DNA of 64,000 nucleotides from Sphingomonas sp. BK345 (GTDB taxonomy: Bacteria; Pseudomonadota; Alphaproteobacteria; Sphingomonadales; Sphingomonadaceae). This document shows positions 42,433 to 52,094 of this stretch, one piece after another; within the stretch, counting starts at the first letter, position 1, and each line of letters starts with the position of its first letter. The notes under the pieces are model-generated. The model was not told the DNA's origin. It saw nothing but the letters and a program-made list of their open reading frames with translations, and searched no databases. A program made the translations under genes and the position numbers. Location of the stretch: contig NZ_JACHZX010000005.1 in assembly GCF_014193845.1 (NCBI RefSeq), forward strand, positions 248,001-312,000, given 5' to 3'.

Positions 42433-45084
42433 TCACCGCAGCGCCGCCTCCACCTCCGCGCGCTTGGCCGCGCGCAGCGCGACGCACTGGCGGATCGCGC
42501 CGAGCGCCTGGCTCAGCTCCAGCGCGCCGCCGCCAAGGGTCGCCAGCCGCGGGCGGAACAGCGCCTCGACCGCGTCGGCCTTGTCCGCGCTGCAATAGCC
42601 GCCGAACAGCGTCGGGATACGCGCGCGCGCGAACGCGGGCACCCCCGCGATTGCGCCGTCGAAGTCGCGCGTAAACAGCGCCAGCAGCGCGTCGCGCCCG
42701 AGCGGCTGGTAGGCGAGCCGCGTCATCAGCGTCAGCCGCTCGGTCGATTGCAGCGCCGGGTCGCGCGTCAGCTCGAGCGCGCGCGGCACCTCGGCCGCGC
42801 TGGTGGCGTGGCCCAGCGCGCGAACCGCGTGCGAGCGGAACAGCGGATCACCGCTCGTCGCCAGCGCGTCGCGCAGCCGATTCATGAAGGCCATGCCACG
42901 GTCCTCCACCGCGACCGCGAACGCCAGCTCGCGATAGGACGGGTCGATCGCCCGCGGCGTCGCCGCCAGCGCGCCCTCGGCCGCCTCGGCGAGCTGCGAA
43001 CGGAGCGCCGCATCCCGCGCGGTCTGCGCGGCATAGTCGACGAGGTTCTGCCGCAGCAGCGCTTGCCCGGTCTCCTCGCCGGCATAGGCGCCGGGCGCGA
43101 AGGACACCGCGCCGAGCGCGCGCAGCCGCGGCAGCGACAGCTCGCTCGCGAGCCGGCGCAGCCCCGCGGTCGCGGCGGGCGACAGGTCGAGCTGCTCGAC
43201 CTCGGCGATCGCCTGCGGCAGCTGCAGCGTCGCGCTGCGCTCGCGATGCGCGGCGAAGGCGCGCGCCCCCGCGATCACGCGCGCGAAGCTGGCATTGCCC
43301 GCGAGGAAGTCGGCCCACAGGCTGTCCGCCACCGCCATCGCCTCGCGCGCGGGCAGCGTGTCGGCGCCCTTGAGCAGCCCGGCCCAGCCGGCATCGTCGA
43401 GGCTGTAGCGCCAATATCCCGCCCCGTCGGCGTTGGGCACGGCCAAGCCGCTGCCGCGCAGCGCCAGCGTGCCGGTCGCGCTGCCGAGCAGGGTGCAGCT
43501 GCGCGTCTTGCCCTGGCGCGCGCACACCGGCACCGTCCATGTCTGTGGCGCGGGCTGCGCGGCGACGCCGATCGGGCGATAGCGCTGCTGGCTTAGCTGC
43601 CACCGCCCGGCACCGTCGGCGCGGATGCGAATCACCGGCACGCCGGTCTGCGTCACGAAGCTGCGGAACACCGGGACGATGCCGGGATCGCCCGACCCGG
43701 TCGCCATCGACTCGAAGAAGTCGTCCGCGGCGGCGTTGCCGTAGCGGAAGCGGTTCAGATGGAACTGCACGCCGCGGCGGAACTTCTCCGCGCCGAGATA
43801 GCGCTCCACCATGGTCAGCACCTGACCGCCCTTCTGATAGGTGATCGAATCGAAGGCGCTGGCGATCTGGTCGTTGCGCGTGATCTCCTGGCGGATCGGG
43901 CGGCCGACCGCGCGGCTGTCGGTGTCCATCGCCGCGAACGCCTCGGCGAGCTGGGCGACGTCGGTGCCGAGCCCGGGCTGCCAGATCTCGCCGACGCGAT
44001 TGCCGGCCCATTCGGCGAAGCTCTCGTTGAGCCAGATGTCGGTCCACCATCTCGGCGTGACGAGGTCGCCGAACCATTGGTGCGCCAGCTCGTGCGCCAC
44101 CACCGTACCGAAGCCGCGCCGCTGCGACGCGGGCGCGTCGGGGTCGAGCAGCAGCAACGTGTCGTTGTAGCTGACAAGACCGGCATTCTCCATCGCGCCG
44201 CTCATCACCGGGCCGGCGATCTGGTCGAGCTTCTCGTACGGATAGGGGATGCTGAAATATTGCTCATGCAGCGCGAGGATCTTCGGCCCCTCGGTGGCGG
44301 CGAGCCGGAGCCGCTCGGCCTGGCCCTTGGTGGCGATCGCGCGATACGGCAGCGCGGTCGTGCGCACCGCATTGGCGGGCGCGTCGCCGGGGACGACGTC
44401 GAACGGTCCCACCGCGATCGCGACGAGATAGGTCGGCAGCGGCTTGGAGAGGGCGAAGACGTGGCGGGTCAGCGCCGCGCCGGCGGGCGTAGCGGCGATC
44501 TCGGGCGTGTTGGCGAAGACCTTCTGCCCGCTCGCCGCGGTGACGCTGAGCGTGAAGGGCGTCTTGAAGCCGGGCTCGTCGAAGCCCGGGAACATGCGCC
44601 GCGCGTCGATCGGCTCCATCTGCGTCCAGGCGTACCAGTCATCGCCGACCTTGGCGCGGTACAGCCCCTCGGCGCCGGTCATGAACGGCGCGTCATAGTC
44701 GAAGGCGAGCGTGACGCGGCCGGCGGGGAGCGGCGTCGCGAAATCGAGCCGCGCCACCCCCGAGGCGTCGACCTGGGTGTAGCGCGCGGTGACGGTGCGG
44801 CCGTCGACGCGGGCGACGGCCGTAGTGACGGCGAGGCCGTTGCCGTGAAGGTAGAGCGAGAAAGCGGCACGCCGGAGCTCGGCGTCGACCTCGGCGTGGC
44901 CGGTGAAGCGCTCCCGCTCGGGGCGGACGGTCAGGTCGATGCGATAGGCGGTGGGGCGTGCGGTACCGGGGAGTTGGCCGAGCGGGACGGGGCCGGGAGC
45001 CGTAGTGATAGGATTGGGGACCTGCTGCGCCAGCGAGGGCGCGGCGAGGAAGAGGGCGGTGGAGGCGAGCAGGGAGAGTCTCAT
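42433..45084 (-). CDS. M1-family aminopeptidase
   Basis: 883 aa from the ATG at 45084. A signal peptide (about 1-19, SLA-Q) indicates a periplasmic or surface location. The GAMEN exopeptidase motif appears as SGAMENAGL. The zinc site HELAHQWFG with the third ligand Glu in NESFAEW follows, and a long helical ERAP-type C-terminal domain ends the protein. It removes N-terminal residues from peptides, probably for nutrient uptake. A longer start at 45141 is rejected because the signal peptide begins at 45084. It lies downstream of the kyn genes on the same strand after a 236-base gap containing a repeat. Confidence 0.93.
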   Translation of the reverse strand: MRLSLLASTALFLAAPSLAQQVPNPITTAPGPVPLGQLPGTARPTAYRIDLTVRPERERFTGHAEVDAELRRAAFSLYLHGNGLAVTTAVARVDGRTVTARYTQVDASGVARLDFATPLPAGRVTLAFDYDAPFMTGAEGLYRAKVGDDWYAWTQMEPIDARRMFPGFDEPGFKTPFTLSVTAASGQKVFANTPEIAATPAGAALTRHVFALSKPLPTYLVAIAVGPFDVVPGDAPANAVRTTALPYRAIATKGQAERLRLAATEGPKILALHEQYFSIPYPYEKLDQIAGPVMSGAMENAGLVSYNDTLLLLDPDAPASQRRGFGTVVAHELAHQWFGDLVTPRWWTDIWLNESFAEWAGNRVGEIWQPGLGTDVAQLAEAFAAMDTDSRAVGRPIRQEITRNDQIASAFDSITYQKGGQVLTMVERYLGAEKFRRGVQFHLNRFRYGNAAADDFFESMATGSGDPGIVPVFRSFVTQTGVPVIRIRADGAGRWQLSQQRYRPIGVAAQPAPQTWTVPVCARQGKTRSCTLLGSATGTLALRGSGLAVPNADGAGYWRYSLDDAGWAGLLKGADTLPAREAMAVADSLWADFLAGNASFARVIAGARAFAAHRERSATLQLPQAIAEVEQLDLSPAATAGLRRLASELSLPRLRALGAVSFAPGAYAGEETGQALLRQNLVDYAAQTARDAALRSQLAEAAEGALAATPRAIDPSYRELAFAVAVEDRGMAFMNRLRDALATSGDPLFRSHAVRALGHATSAAEVPRALELTRDPALQSTERLTLMTRLAYQPLGRDALLALFTRDFDGAIAGVPAFARARIPTLFGGYCSADKADAVEALFRPRLATLGGGALELSQALGAIRQCVALRAAKRAEVEAALR

Positions 45085-45189
45085 AGGCGCGACCTTCGTT
45101 TTGATTGCCGTCGGCGTAGGATGGAAACGACCGGAGCACATCCCCCGCGACGGCGCTTGCCCGGTCTGCTCCTCAGCCCGCTCCTTTTA

Positions 45190-45281
45190 CCACCCTGGCG
45201 AACGCCGGCGTCCATGCGGGAAGGCGGTCGTGGGTCTCACCGGCGTTCCCCAACTGGACCCCCTGGCGTTCGCCGGGGTGG
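45190..45281. repeat. Palindromic repeat, family B, copy 1
   Basis: About 92 bases with ends CCACCCTGGCGAACGCCGG and CCTGGCGTTCGCCGGGGTGG. It aligns with the copy at 47429-47518 (shared GTCCA and CCCAACTGGACC). It lies in the gap between M1 peptidase and kynA. Confidence 0.8.
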
Positions 45282-45320
45282 AGAGGAGCCGGGGTGGTAG
45301 CAGAAGTGGCGAGGCACGCC

Positions 45321-46136
45321 TTACAGCCGCGTGCGCACCTGCCACAGCTCGGGGAACAGCTCGACCTCGAGCATCTTGCGCAGGTAGGAGACGCCCGCGG
45401 TGCCGCCCGTGCCGCGCTTGAGCCCGATCACGCGCTCCACCGTGGTGACGTGGTTGAAGCGCCAGCGCCGGAAATAATCCTCGAGGTCGACGAGCTTCTC
45501 CGCCAGCTCGTAGAGCGGCCAGTGCGTCTCGGGCGCGCGGTACACCTGTTCCCACGCGGCCAGTACCGCCTCGCCCGCGACATGCGGCGCGCGCCAGTCG
45601 CGCAGCGGGTCGGCGAGCAGCCCCGCGGCGTGGAGGCGGACCAGCGCGGCGTCGTAGATGCTCGGCGCGGCGAGGATCGCTTCCAGCCGCGTCAGCGTCG
45701 GGGCGCGGTGGCGGTGCGGCCCGAGCGTCGCCGAGACGCGGTTGCCGCACAGATATTCCACCGCGCGGTACTGCCACGACTGGAACCCCGACGACTGGCC
45801 GAGCGCGTTCCGGAACGTGGTGTAGTCGGACGGCGTCATCGTGCGCAGCACGTCCCAGGCGCCGTTGAGCTGCTCCAGGATCCGCGCCACCCGTGCGAGC
45901 AGCTTGAACGCCTGCGGCAGGCGATCGGCCAGGATCGCGTCGCGCGCGCTCTCCAGCTCGTGCACCGCCAGCTTCATCCACAATTCGCTGGTCTGGTGCT
46001 GGATGATGAACAGCAGCTCGTCGTGCGCGTCGCTCAGCGGGTGCTGCGCGTCGAGCAGGCGGTCGAGCGCGAGATAATCGCCGTAGCCCATGCGCTCGGC
46101 GAAGTTCAGCTCGGCGTCGTGATGCTCGCCCATCAC
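45321..46136 (-). CDS. kynA: Tryptophan 2,3-dioxygenase
   Basis: 271 aa, all-helical. Family blocks: [49 protein letters not shown] and the heme-proximal region [16 protein letters not shown], containing the His heme ligand. [12 protein letters not shown] is the substrate-gating loop. The heme enzyme inserts O2 into tryptophan to give N-formylkynurenine in the cytoplasm. It overlaps kynU by 4 bases, so the two are coupled. The formamidase (kynB) that links the two steps is not in the window. Confidence 0.95.
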   Translation of the reverse strand: MMGEHHDAELNFAERMGYGDYLALDRLLDAQHPLSDAHDELLFIIQHQTSELWMKLAVHELESARDAILADRLPQAFKLLARVARILEQLNGAWDVLRTMTPSDYTTFRNALGQSSGFQSWQYRAVEYLCGNRVSATLGPHRHRAPTLTRLEAILAAPSIYDAALVRLHAAGLLADPLRDWRAPHVAGEAVLAAWEQVYRAPETHWPLYELAEKLVDLEDYFRRWRFNHVTTVERVIGLKRGTGGTAGVSYLRKMLEVELFPELWQVRTRL

Positions 46137-47326
46137 GTCACCGCGGCGCGGGCGTGATGCTCGGGGCGGTCCCAGGCGTCGGTGGCCAGGATGGCCGCGA
46201 GAGTGTCGACCGCGCGCACCACCTCCTCCTCACTAAGGTACAAAGGCGTGAAGCCGAAGCGGAGCAGGTCGGGCGCGCGCACGTCGCCGATCACGCCGCG
46301 CGCGATCAGCGCCTGCATCACCGCATAGGCCTGAGGGTGCGCGAAACTGACCTGGCTGCCGCGCGCGTGCGGGTCGCGCGGCGAGGCGAGCGCGAGCTGG
46401 GGGCAGCGCGCCTCCACCTCGGCGATGAAGCGCTGCGACAGGCGGATCGAGGCGGCGCGCACGTCGACCATGTCGACGCCGTCCCAGGCGTCGAGGGCGG
46501 CGTCGAGCACCGAGAGCGCGATCACCGGCGGCGTGCCGACGCGCATCCGCTCGACCCCCGGCGCGGGGGCGTAGTCGCGCTCGAACGCGAACGGCGCGCG
46601 ATGGCCGAGCCAGCCGCTCAGGATCGGCCGGGCGGTCTCGGCGTGGCGCGGTGCGAGGTAGAGGAAGGCGGGGGCGCCGGGGCCGCCGTTGAGATATTTG
46701 TAGGTGCAGCCGACGGCGAAGTCGGCGTCGGCGCCGGCGACGTTAACCGGCAGCGCGCCCGCCGAATGCGCCAGGTCCCACAGCGCGATCGCGCCAGCGG
46801 CGTGGGCGCGGGCGGTGAGCGCGCGCATGTCGTGGAGGCGGCCGGTGCGATAGTCGACCTCGGTCAGCATCGTCACCGCGACGTCCTCGTCGACGGCGTC
46901 CGCCACCTCCTCGGGGGCGACGATGCGCAGTTCATGCCCCTGACCGAGCGAGTCGAGCAGCGACTGCGCGATGTAGAGGTCGCTCGGGAAGTTGCCGCTG
47001 TCGCTCAGCACGACGCGACGATCGGGACGCAGCGCGAGCGAGGCGGCGAGCGCCTGGAACAGCTTGATCGAGAGCGTGTCGCCGGTGATCACGCTGCCCG
47101 CGGGCGCGCCGACCAGCCGCGCGATGCGGTCGCCGACGCGCGTCGGCAGCGCCATCCACTCGCAGTCGTTCCAGCCGCGGATCAGCCGCTCGCCCCATTG
47201 CTCGCGGATCACCGCGGCGGCGCGCGCCTCGGCCGCGCGCGGCAGCGGGCCGAGCGAGTTGCCGTCGAGGTAGATCACGCCCGGCGGCAGATGGAACAGC
47301 GCGCGGGTGGCGGCGAAGTCGGTCAT
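46133..47326 (-). CDS. kynU: Kynureninase
   Basis: 397 aa PLP enzyme of fold type [15 protein letters not shown] near the start, [26 protein letters not shown] and [19 protein letters not shown] (with the PLP Lys) are diagnostic. It cleaves kynurenine to anthranilate and alanine, or 3-hydroxykynurenine to 3-hydroxyanthranilate. It is the first gene of the kynU-kynA pair. Upstream is a 500-base region full of repeats (47327-47826), where its promoter must lie. Confidence 0.95.
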   Translation of the reverse strand: MTDFAATRALFHLPPGVIYLDGNSLGPLPRAAEARAAAVIREQWGERLIRGWNDCEWMALPTRVGDRIARLVGAPAGSVITGDTLSIKLFQALAASLALRPDRRVVLSDSGNFPSDLYIAQSLLDSLGQGHELRIVAPEEVADAVDEDVAVTMLTEVDYRTGRLHDMRALTARAHAAGAIALWDLAHSAGALPVNVAGADADFAVGCTYKYLNGGPGAPAFLYLAPRHAETARPILSGWLGHRAPFAFERDYAPAPGVERMRVGTPPVIALSVLDAALDAWDGVDMVDVRAASIRLSQRFIAEVEARCPQLALASPRDPHARGSQVSFAHPQAYAVMQALIARGVIGDVRAPDLLRFGFTPLYLSEEEVVRAVDTLAAILATDAWDRPEHHARAAVT

Positions 47327-47428
47327 GTCCGCGTCTTAGCGCGTGGGGAGGGACGGGCCAATCGCGACAGGCTCAGCACCGCTCCGGTATCGCCATCGCT
47401 CCGTCTCGCCACCTCTCCGGGCCCGCTA

Positions 47429-47518
47429 CCGCCCCGGCTGACGCCAGGGTCCAGTAGGGAGACGATGGTGGGCCACACGACCGCTTTCCCAACTGGACCT
47501 CGGCGTCCTCCGGGGTGG
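47429..47518. repeat. Palindromic repeat, family B, copy 2
   Basis: About 90 bases with ends CCGCCCCGGCTGACGCC and CGGCGTCCTCCGGGGTGG and internal GGTCCAGTAGGGA and TCCCAACTGGACC arms, matching copy 1 at 45190. Confidence 0.8.
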
Positions 47519-47600
47519 TGATGGCAAAGAGGGAGGGCCGATCTCAGCATGCCCCGCGCCCCATCAATGCCCGACGAAGGTAAGTCCTTCGCAGAACCTC

Positions 47601-47696
47601 CGTCATCCCGGACTTGGTCCGGGATCCACCGTGCCGCAAACTCACGGCGCATTACTCTCGCGGAAGCGTGGATCCCGGAACAAGTCCGGGATGACG
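47601..47696. repeat. Dispersed palindromic repeat, family A, copy 3
   Basis: 96 bases bounded by CGTCATCCCGG and CCGGGATGACG, arms ACTTGGTCCGGGATCCAC and GTGGATCCCGGAACAAGT. It is the best-preserved copy in the window. Confidence 0.9.
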
Positions 47697-47826
47697 GGAG
47701 ATAGAGGAGCCTTGCGCGACTCTCACAGTTGTCACGCGACGGCCGGTGCACTGTCGGGCGACACTGGTGAGACTCACTCCCGCCCTCCCACCTGAGCCCC
47801 GGCCTCCGCCGGGGCACCTGCGCTCC

Positions 47827-49371
47827 TCAATCCGCCGCGACCGGCCCCGACGGCGCGCTCGGCCGGCGGCAGGTCCACACCAGCAGGATCAGCCCCGCCG
47901 CGAGCCACGCCGACAAGCGGAACAGGTCCACCGAGGCGAGCAGGTACGCCTGCCCCACCATCTGCCGCGTCACCGCGGCGGCGGCCTGCTGCGCGCTCAT
48001 CCCCATGCGCTGCATCTGCTCGGCCGCCATCTGGTACGGCATATTGTTGCCGATCGCCTCCGCGAGCCGGCTCTGATGGAGCGCCTCGCGCCGGTCCCAC
48101 GCGGTCGAGATCAGCGACGCGGCGAACCCGCCCGCGGTGATGCGGCAGAAGTTCGAGATGCCGGTCGCCGACGGCAGCCGCTGCGGCGGGATCTTGTCGA
48201 GCGAGATGGTCAGCATCGCCAGGAAGAAGGTGCTCATCGACACGCCCTGGACGAGCAGCGGCAGCACGAGATCGCCGAAGGTCGCCTGCGCGGTATAGCC
48301 CGATCGCATCCAGTAGCTGATCGCGAAGCCGCCGAACGCGACAGTGGCGATCACGCGCGCGTCGACCTTGCCCGACAGTCGCGCCACCAGCGGCGTCAGC
48401 GCCACCGCCACCACCCCGCTCGGTGCCGCCACCAGCCCGGCCCAGGTCGCGGTATAGCCCAGCTGGGTCTGCAGCCACAAAGGCAGGATCAGGATGTTGG
48501 CGAAGAACACCGCATAGCCGAGCGAGAAGCAGAGATTGCCGATCCAGAAGTTGCGGCGCGCGAACAAGGTCAGGTCCACCGTCGGGTTGGCGTCGGTCAA
48601 CTCCCAGATCACCCAGGCGACGAAGGCGATCGCCGCGGTGAGCGTCAGCACCACAATCAGTGGGTCGTTGAACCAGTCGGCGTTCTTGCCGAGGTCGAGC
48701 ATCACCTGGAGCGAGCCGACCCACAGCACCAGCAGCCCGAGCCCGACCGTGTCGATCGGCAGCTTCATCGTCGGCGTCTCGCGGCTGCGCAGGTTGAACC
48801 AGCACACCAGAGCGGTGACGACGCCGAAGGGCACGTTGATCAGGAAGATCCACGACCAGTGATAATTGTCGGAGATGTAGCCGCCGAGGATCGGCCCCAT
48901 GATCGGCGCCACCAGCGTCGTCATCGACCAGATGCCGAGCGCGGTGGAGCGCTTGTCGTGCGGGAAGATCGAGATCAGCAGCGCCTGGCTGCCCGGCATC
49001 ATCGGCCCCGAGACGGCGCCCTGGAGCACGCGGAAGATGATGAGCGAGGGCAGGTCCCACGCCACGCCGCAGAGGAACGAGGCGATGGTGAACAGCACGA
49101 CCGAGGTGCAGAACACCCGCACCACGCCGAAGCGCCGCATCAGCCAGCCGGTCAGCGGCACCGCGACGCCGTTGGCGACCGCGAAGGCGGTGACCACCCA
49201 GGTGCTATTGTCGCTCGACACGCCGAGGTTGCCCGCGATCGTCGGCAGCGAGACATTGGCGATGGTGCTGTCGAGCACCATCATGAAGGTGCCGAGCGCC
49301 AGCGCGAAGGCGGTGACGCCGAGCTGGACGCCGGTGAGCGGCGCCTGCTCCTGCGGCGCGCCGCTAGCCAT
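47827..49371 (-). CDS. emrB: DHA2-family drug efflux permease (EmrB-like)
   Basis: 514 aa with 14 predicted membrane segments. The DHA2 signatures are FMMVLDSTIANVSLPTIAGNL (motif D1) and the following NSTWVVTAFAVANGVAVPLTGWLM, then RRFGVVRVF (motif A). QGAVSGPMMPGSQALLISIFP is motif C. EmrB pumps hydrophobic toxic compounds with proton uptake; here it should work with the EmrA- and TolC-like proteins encoded upstream. The gene is separated from emrA by 111 bases containing a palindromic repeat, so the operon may be partly uncoupled at this point. MarR is the likely controller. Confidence 0.93.
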   Translation of the reverse strand: MASGAPQEQAPLTGVQLGVTAFALALGTFMMVLDSTIANVSLPTIAGNLGVSSDNSTWVVTAFAVANGVAVPLTGWLMRRFGVVRVFCTSVVLFTIASFLCGVAWDLPSLIIFRVLQGAVSGPMMPGSQALLISIFPHDKRSTALGIWSMTTLVAPIMGPILGGYISDNYHWSWIFLINVPFGVVTALVCWFNLRSRETPTMKLPIDTVGLGLLVLWVGSLQVMLDLGKNADWFNDPLIVVLTLTAAIAFVAWVIWELTDANPTVDLTLFARRNFWIGNLCFSLGYAVFFANILILPLWLQTQLGYTATWAGLVAAPSGVVAVALTPLVARLSGKVDARVIATVAFGGFAISYWMRSGYTAQATFGDLVLPLLVQGVSMSTFFLAMLTISLDKIPPQRLPSATGISNFCRITAGGFAASLISTAWDRREALHQSRLAEAIGNNMPYQMAAEQMQRMGMSAQQAAAAVTRQMVGQAYLLASVDLFRLSAWLAAGLILLVWTCRRPSAPSGPVAAD

Positions 49372-49392
49372 GACGTGGGCCTCTCAGCCGCG

Positions 49393-49463
49393 TTCCTGCG
49401 CACGCAGGGACCCAGAGCGGCGAGCGCCGGCGTGCGTGGCCCTGGGCATCTGCATGCGCAAGA
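49393..49463. repeat. Palindromic repeat between emrA and emrB
   Basis: Imperfect inverted repeat: TTCCTGCGCACGCAGGGACC at the left matches the reverse complement of the right part (GGGCATCTGCATGCGCAAGAG). It separates emrB from emrA on the same strand. A hairpin here could trim or stabilise the transcript between the two. Confidence 0.6.
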
Positions 49464-49482
49464 GCACGGGAGGAGCCGCCGC

Positions 49483-50664
49483 TCACCGGTTCGCCGCCAC
49501 GATGCGGCGGATCTCCGCCTCGACCTTGGGGTCGGTGCCGACGTTGGTGTCGCCGCGATAGGGTGCCGCCGCGGCCTGGGCGAGCCGCGCGCCGCGCTGG
49601 TCGGCGGTGTCGACGGTGGTCGTCACCGACAGGCCGACGCGGAGCGGGTTGGCGCGCAGCTCGCGGGGGTCGAGCGCGATCCGCACCGGCACGCGCTGGA
49701 CGATCTTGATCCAGTTGCCGCTGGCGTTCTGCGGCGGCAGCAGCGCGAAGGCGTTGCCGCTGCCCGCGGCGAGCCCGATCACACGGCCGTGATAGACGAT
49801 GTCGCCGCCATACATGTCGGCGGTGACCTTGACCGGCTGGCCGATGCGCAGGTCCTTGAGCTGGGTCTCGCGGAAATTGGCGTCGACCCACAGCCGGTCG
49901 AGCGGCACGATCGCCATCAGGGGCGTGCCCGCGTTGACCTGCTGGCCGACCTGGACGGTGCGCTGCGCCACCACGCCCGCGATCGGCGCGATCACGTGCA
50001 TGTGCCCGCGCGCCACCGCGGCGCGGCGATAATTGGCGATCGCGGCCAGCACCGCGGGGCTGGTGTTGACGTCGGTGCCCTGGACGGTGCTCTGCGCCTG
50101 GCGGCGCTGCTCGCGCGCGAGCCGCAGGTTGGCGGTCGCCACCTTCACCGCGTCGGCGGCATGGCTCAGCTCCTCGCCCGAGATCGCGCCCTGCTGCGCG
50201 GCGCCGCGGCGGCGCGCGTAATCGTCGCGTGCGCGGTTGAGCTCGGCCTCGGCCTGGACGATCCCGGCATCAGACTGGCCCACGCGCGTGAAGTCGGCGC
50301 GCGTCGACCGCACCGCGCGCGCCAGCTCGGCGCCGGCCGCGGCGACGTTGACGTCGGCGGTGGTGGGGTCGAGATCGATCAGCGGCTGGCCCGCGGTGAC
50401 CGACTGGGTGTTGTCGGCATAGAGCTGCGTCACCGTGCCGGGATCGCGCGCGGTGATCGCCACCACGTCGCCCGCGACATAGGCGTCGTCGGTCTCCTCC
50501 TCCGGCGGCGCGAAGAAGAAGTGCATGATTGCCCAGACGATCAGCACCACCAGCAGCACCGCGCCGAGGATCAGGAAGGCGCGGCGGCGCGTCTTCGGTT
50601 TGCCGGCGGGCGTGGGCGTCGGGGCGGGAGCGGGCGACGGCGTGGGAGCGGCGGTGTCGGTCAT
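49483..50664 (-). CDS. emrA: HlyD/EmrA-type membrane fusion protein
   Basis: 393 aa. A Pro/Ala-rich cytoplasmic N-terminus precedes one membrane helix (RRRAFLILGAVLLVVLIVWAIMHFFF, about 26-51), then the biotinyl-lipoyl domain, a coiled coil and beta-barrel. DDAYVAGDVVAITARDPGTVTQL and the later APIAGVVAQRTVQVGQQVNAGTPLMAIVPLDRLWVDANFRETQL are typical EmrA blocks. It bridges the inner-membrane pump EmrB and the outer-membrane channel. Its start overlaps the stop of the OMF gene by 4 bases. Confidence 0.93.
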   Translation of the reverse strand: MTDTAAPTPSPAPAPTPTPAGKPKTRRRAFLILGAVLLVVLIVWAIMHFFFAPPEEETDDAYVAGDVVAITARDPGTVTQLYADNTQSVTAGQPLIDLDPTTADVNVAAAGAELARAVRSTRADFTRVGQSDAGIVQAEAELNRARDDYARRRGAAQQGAISGEELSHAADAVKVATANLRLAREQRRQAQSTVQGTDVNTSPAVLAAIANYRRAAVARGHMHVIAPIAGVVAQRTVQVGQQVNAGTPLMAIVPLDRLWVDANFRETQLKDLRIGQPVKVTADMYGGDIVYHGRVIGLAAGSGNAFALLPPQNASGNWIKIVQRVPVRIALDPRELRANPLRVGLSVTTTVDTADQRGARLAQAAAAPYRGDTNVGTDPKVEAEIRRIVAANR

Positions 50665-52094
50665 CGGGAGAGGTCCTGGGCGCCGGTGGCGGGAGGAGGG
50701 GTGGCGGGCGTCGGCAGCACGAAGCCGCCACCGAGCGCGGTGGCGAGCTGCGCGCGCGCCGCGAGCGAGTCGATCGCGAGATTGGCGTCGGCCAGCTCGG
50801 CGTCGAGCAGGCGGATGTCGGTGTTGACCAGGTCGAGCCGGCTCGACAGCCCGCTCTGCACGCGGACGCCGTTGAGGCGGTTGGTCTCGGCCAGTCCCGT
50901 CACGACCTCGCGCTGGCGCACGCGCGCGGCGTCGGCGGCCTGGACGCGCGCGATTGCGTCGGCGGCGTCACGCGCGGCAGCGACCACCGACTCATTGTAC
51001 TGAGCGGTGGCGACGTCGACCGCGGCGGTGGCGCCGCGCAGCTCGGCCGTCCGCCGCCCGCTGTCGAAGAGCGGCAGGTGGATCGCGGCGCCGCCTCCCG
51101 CGATCCCCGACGACAGATCGACGAAATTGCCGAAGCCGATCGCCTGCAGCCCGACCAAGGCCGAGAGGTTGATGTTGGGATAGAAGGCACGGCGCGCGAC
51201 TTGGCGCTGCGCGGCGGCTGCGGAGATCCGCGCCTGTGCGGCAGCGACGTCGGGGCGGCGCGCGAGCAGGTCGGCGGGCAGCGTCGCCGGCACCGGCAGC
51301 GCCGCGTCGGCGGCGAGCCGAGTCGGCTGGAGCGCGCGGGCATAGTCGCCGCCGCGCCCCGCCAACGCGGCGAGCGCGTCGGCGGCGATAGCGCGCGCGC
51401 CTTGCGCCTGCACCAGCGCGAGCTGCGCCTGCGAGACGAGCGTCTGCGCCGCGGTGATGTCGATCCGGCTGGCGAGCCGGTTACGCTCGCGCACCTGAAC
51501 GAGCCCAAGCGACTGCTGCCGCGTCGCGATGGTGCGCTGCGCGATCGCCGCCTGGCGCTCGGCGCGCGCGAGCTCGACATAGCTCTGCACGACTGCGCCG
51601 GCGAGCATCAGCCGGGCGGCCGCGCGGTCATATTCGGCGGCCTGGAGCTGCGCCGCCGCGCCGGCGATCGCGGCCTTCTGCCGGCCGAACAGGTCGAGGT
51701 TCCAGTTGAGCCCGGCCTGGCCGGTGCCGAGCGCGCGCACCGTGCCGGCAAAGGGCGGGGGGATGATATAGTTGCTCGACAGACGCTGGCCCTGAACGTT
51801 GACGTCGAGCGCGGCGTCGGGGCGCAGCTCGGCGTCCTGCCGCGCCAGCGCCGCCTCGGCCTGGCGCACGCGGGCCGCCGCGGCGTCGAGCGAGGGATTG
51901 CCCGCGAGCGCGTCGGCGACGAGCCGGTCGAGCTGCGGGTCGCCAATCGCGCTCCACCAGTCGGGCGCGAGCGCGACCGATGGGCCGGCGAGCGCGAGGT
52001 CGGGCGCGGTCTTGGCGATGGTCGACGGCGGCGAGCCGGGGACTGCGCAGGCGCTGGCCAGCAGCGCGGCGGCGAGCGGGATCAGGCGGCGCAT
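50661..52094 (-). CDS. Outer-membrane efflux channel, NodT-type lipoprotein (TolC-like)
   Basis: 477 aa from the ATG at 52094. A lipobox (LLASACAVPG, Cys about 16) predicts a lipid anchor, typical of NodT/OprM proteins. The two internal OEP domains start with WWSAIGDPQLDRLVADALAGNPSLDAAAARVRQAEA. It is the third part of the efflux system. The longer frame start at 52193 is rejected since it overlaps the MarR gene without a signal. Its start overlaps the MarR stop by 13 bases. Confidence 0.92.
   Translation of the reverse strand: MRRLIPLAAALLASACAVPGSPPSTIAKTAPDLALAGPSVALAPDWWSAIGDPQLDRLVADALAGNPSLDAAAARVRQAEAALARQDAELRPDAALDVNVQGQRLSSNYIIPPPFAGTVRALGTGQAGLNWNLDLFGRQKAAIAGAAAQLQAAEYDRAAARLMLAGAVVQSYVELARAERQAAIAQRTIATRQQSLGLVQVRERNRLASRIDITAAQTLVSQAQLALVQAQGARAIAADALAALAGRGGDYARALQPTRLAADAALPVPATLPADLLARRPDVAAAQARISAAAAQRQVARRAFYPNINLSALVGLQAIGFGNFVDLSSGIAGGGAAIHLPLFDSGRRTAELRGATAAVDVATAQYNESVVAAARDAADAIARVQAADAARVRQREVVTGLAETNRLNGVRVQSGLSSRLDLVNTDIRLLDAELADANLAIDSLAARAQLATALGGGFVLPTPATPPPATGAQDLSR

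Larger units (their letters stand above)
47327..47826. other. Repeat-rich intergenic region between kynU and emrB
   Basis: 500 bases without a supported gene. It contains family B (47429-47518), family A (47601-47696) and a perfect 7-bp hairpin CCCCGGC-CTCC-GCCGGGG (47797-47814) just after the emrB stop that may terminate the efflux transcript. kynU presumably starts from a promoter close to 47327. Open frames here are short and repeat-derived. Confidence 0.6.

Noticed and set aside
47746..51003. 1085-codon open frame on the plus strand
   Set aside because: Antisense to the emrA-emrB genes. Arg/Pro/His-rich composition with no domain; it is a GC-driven shadow.
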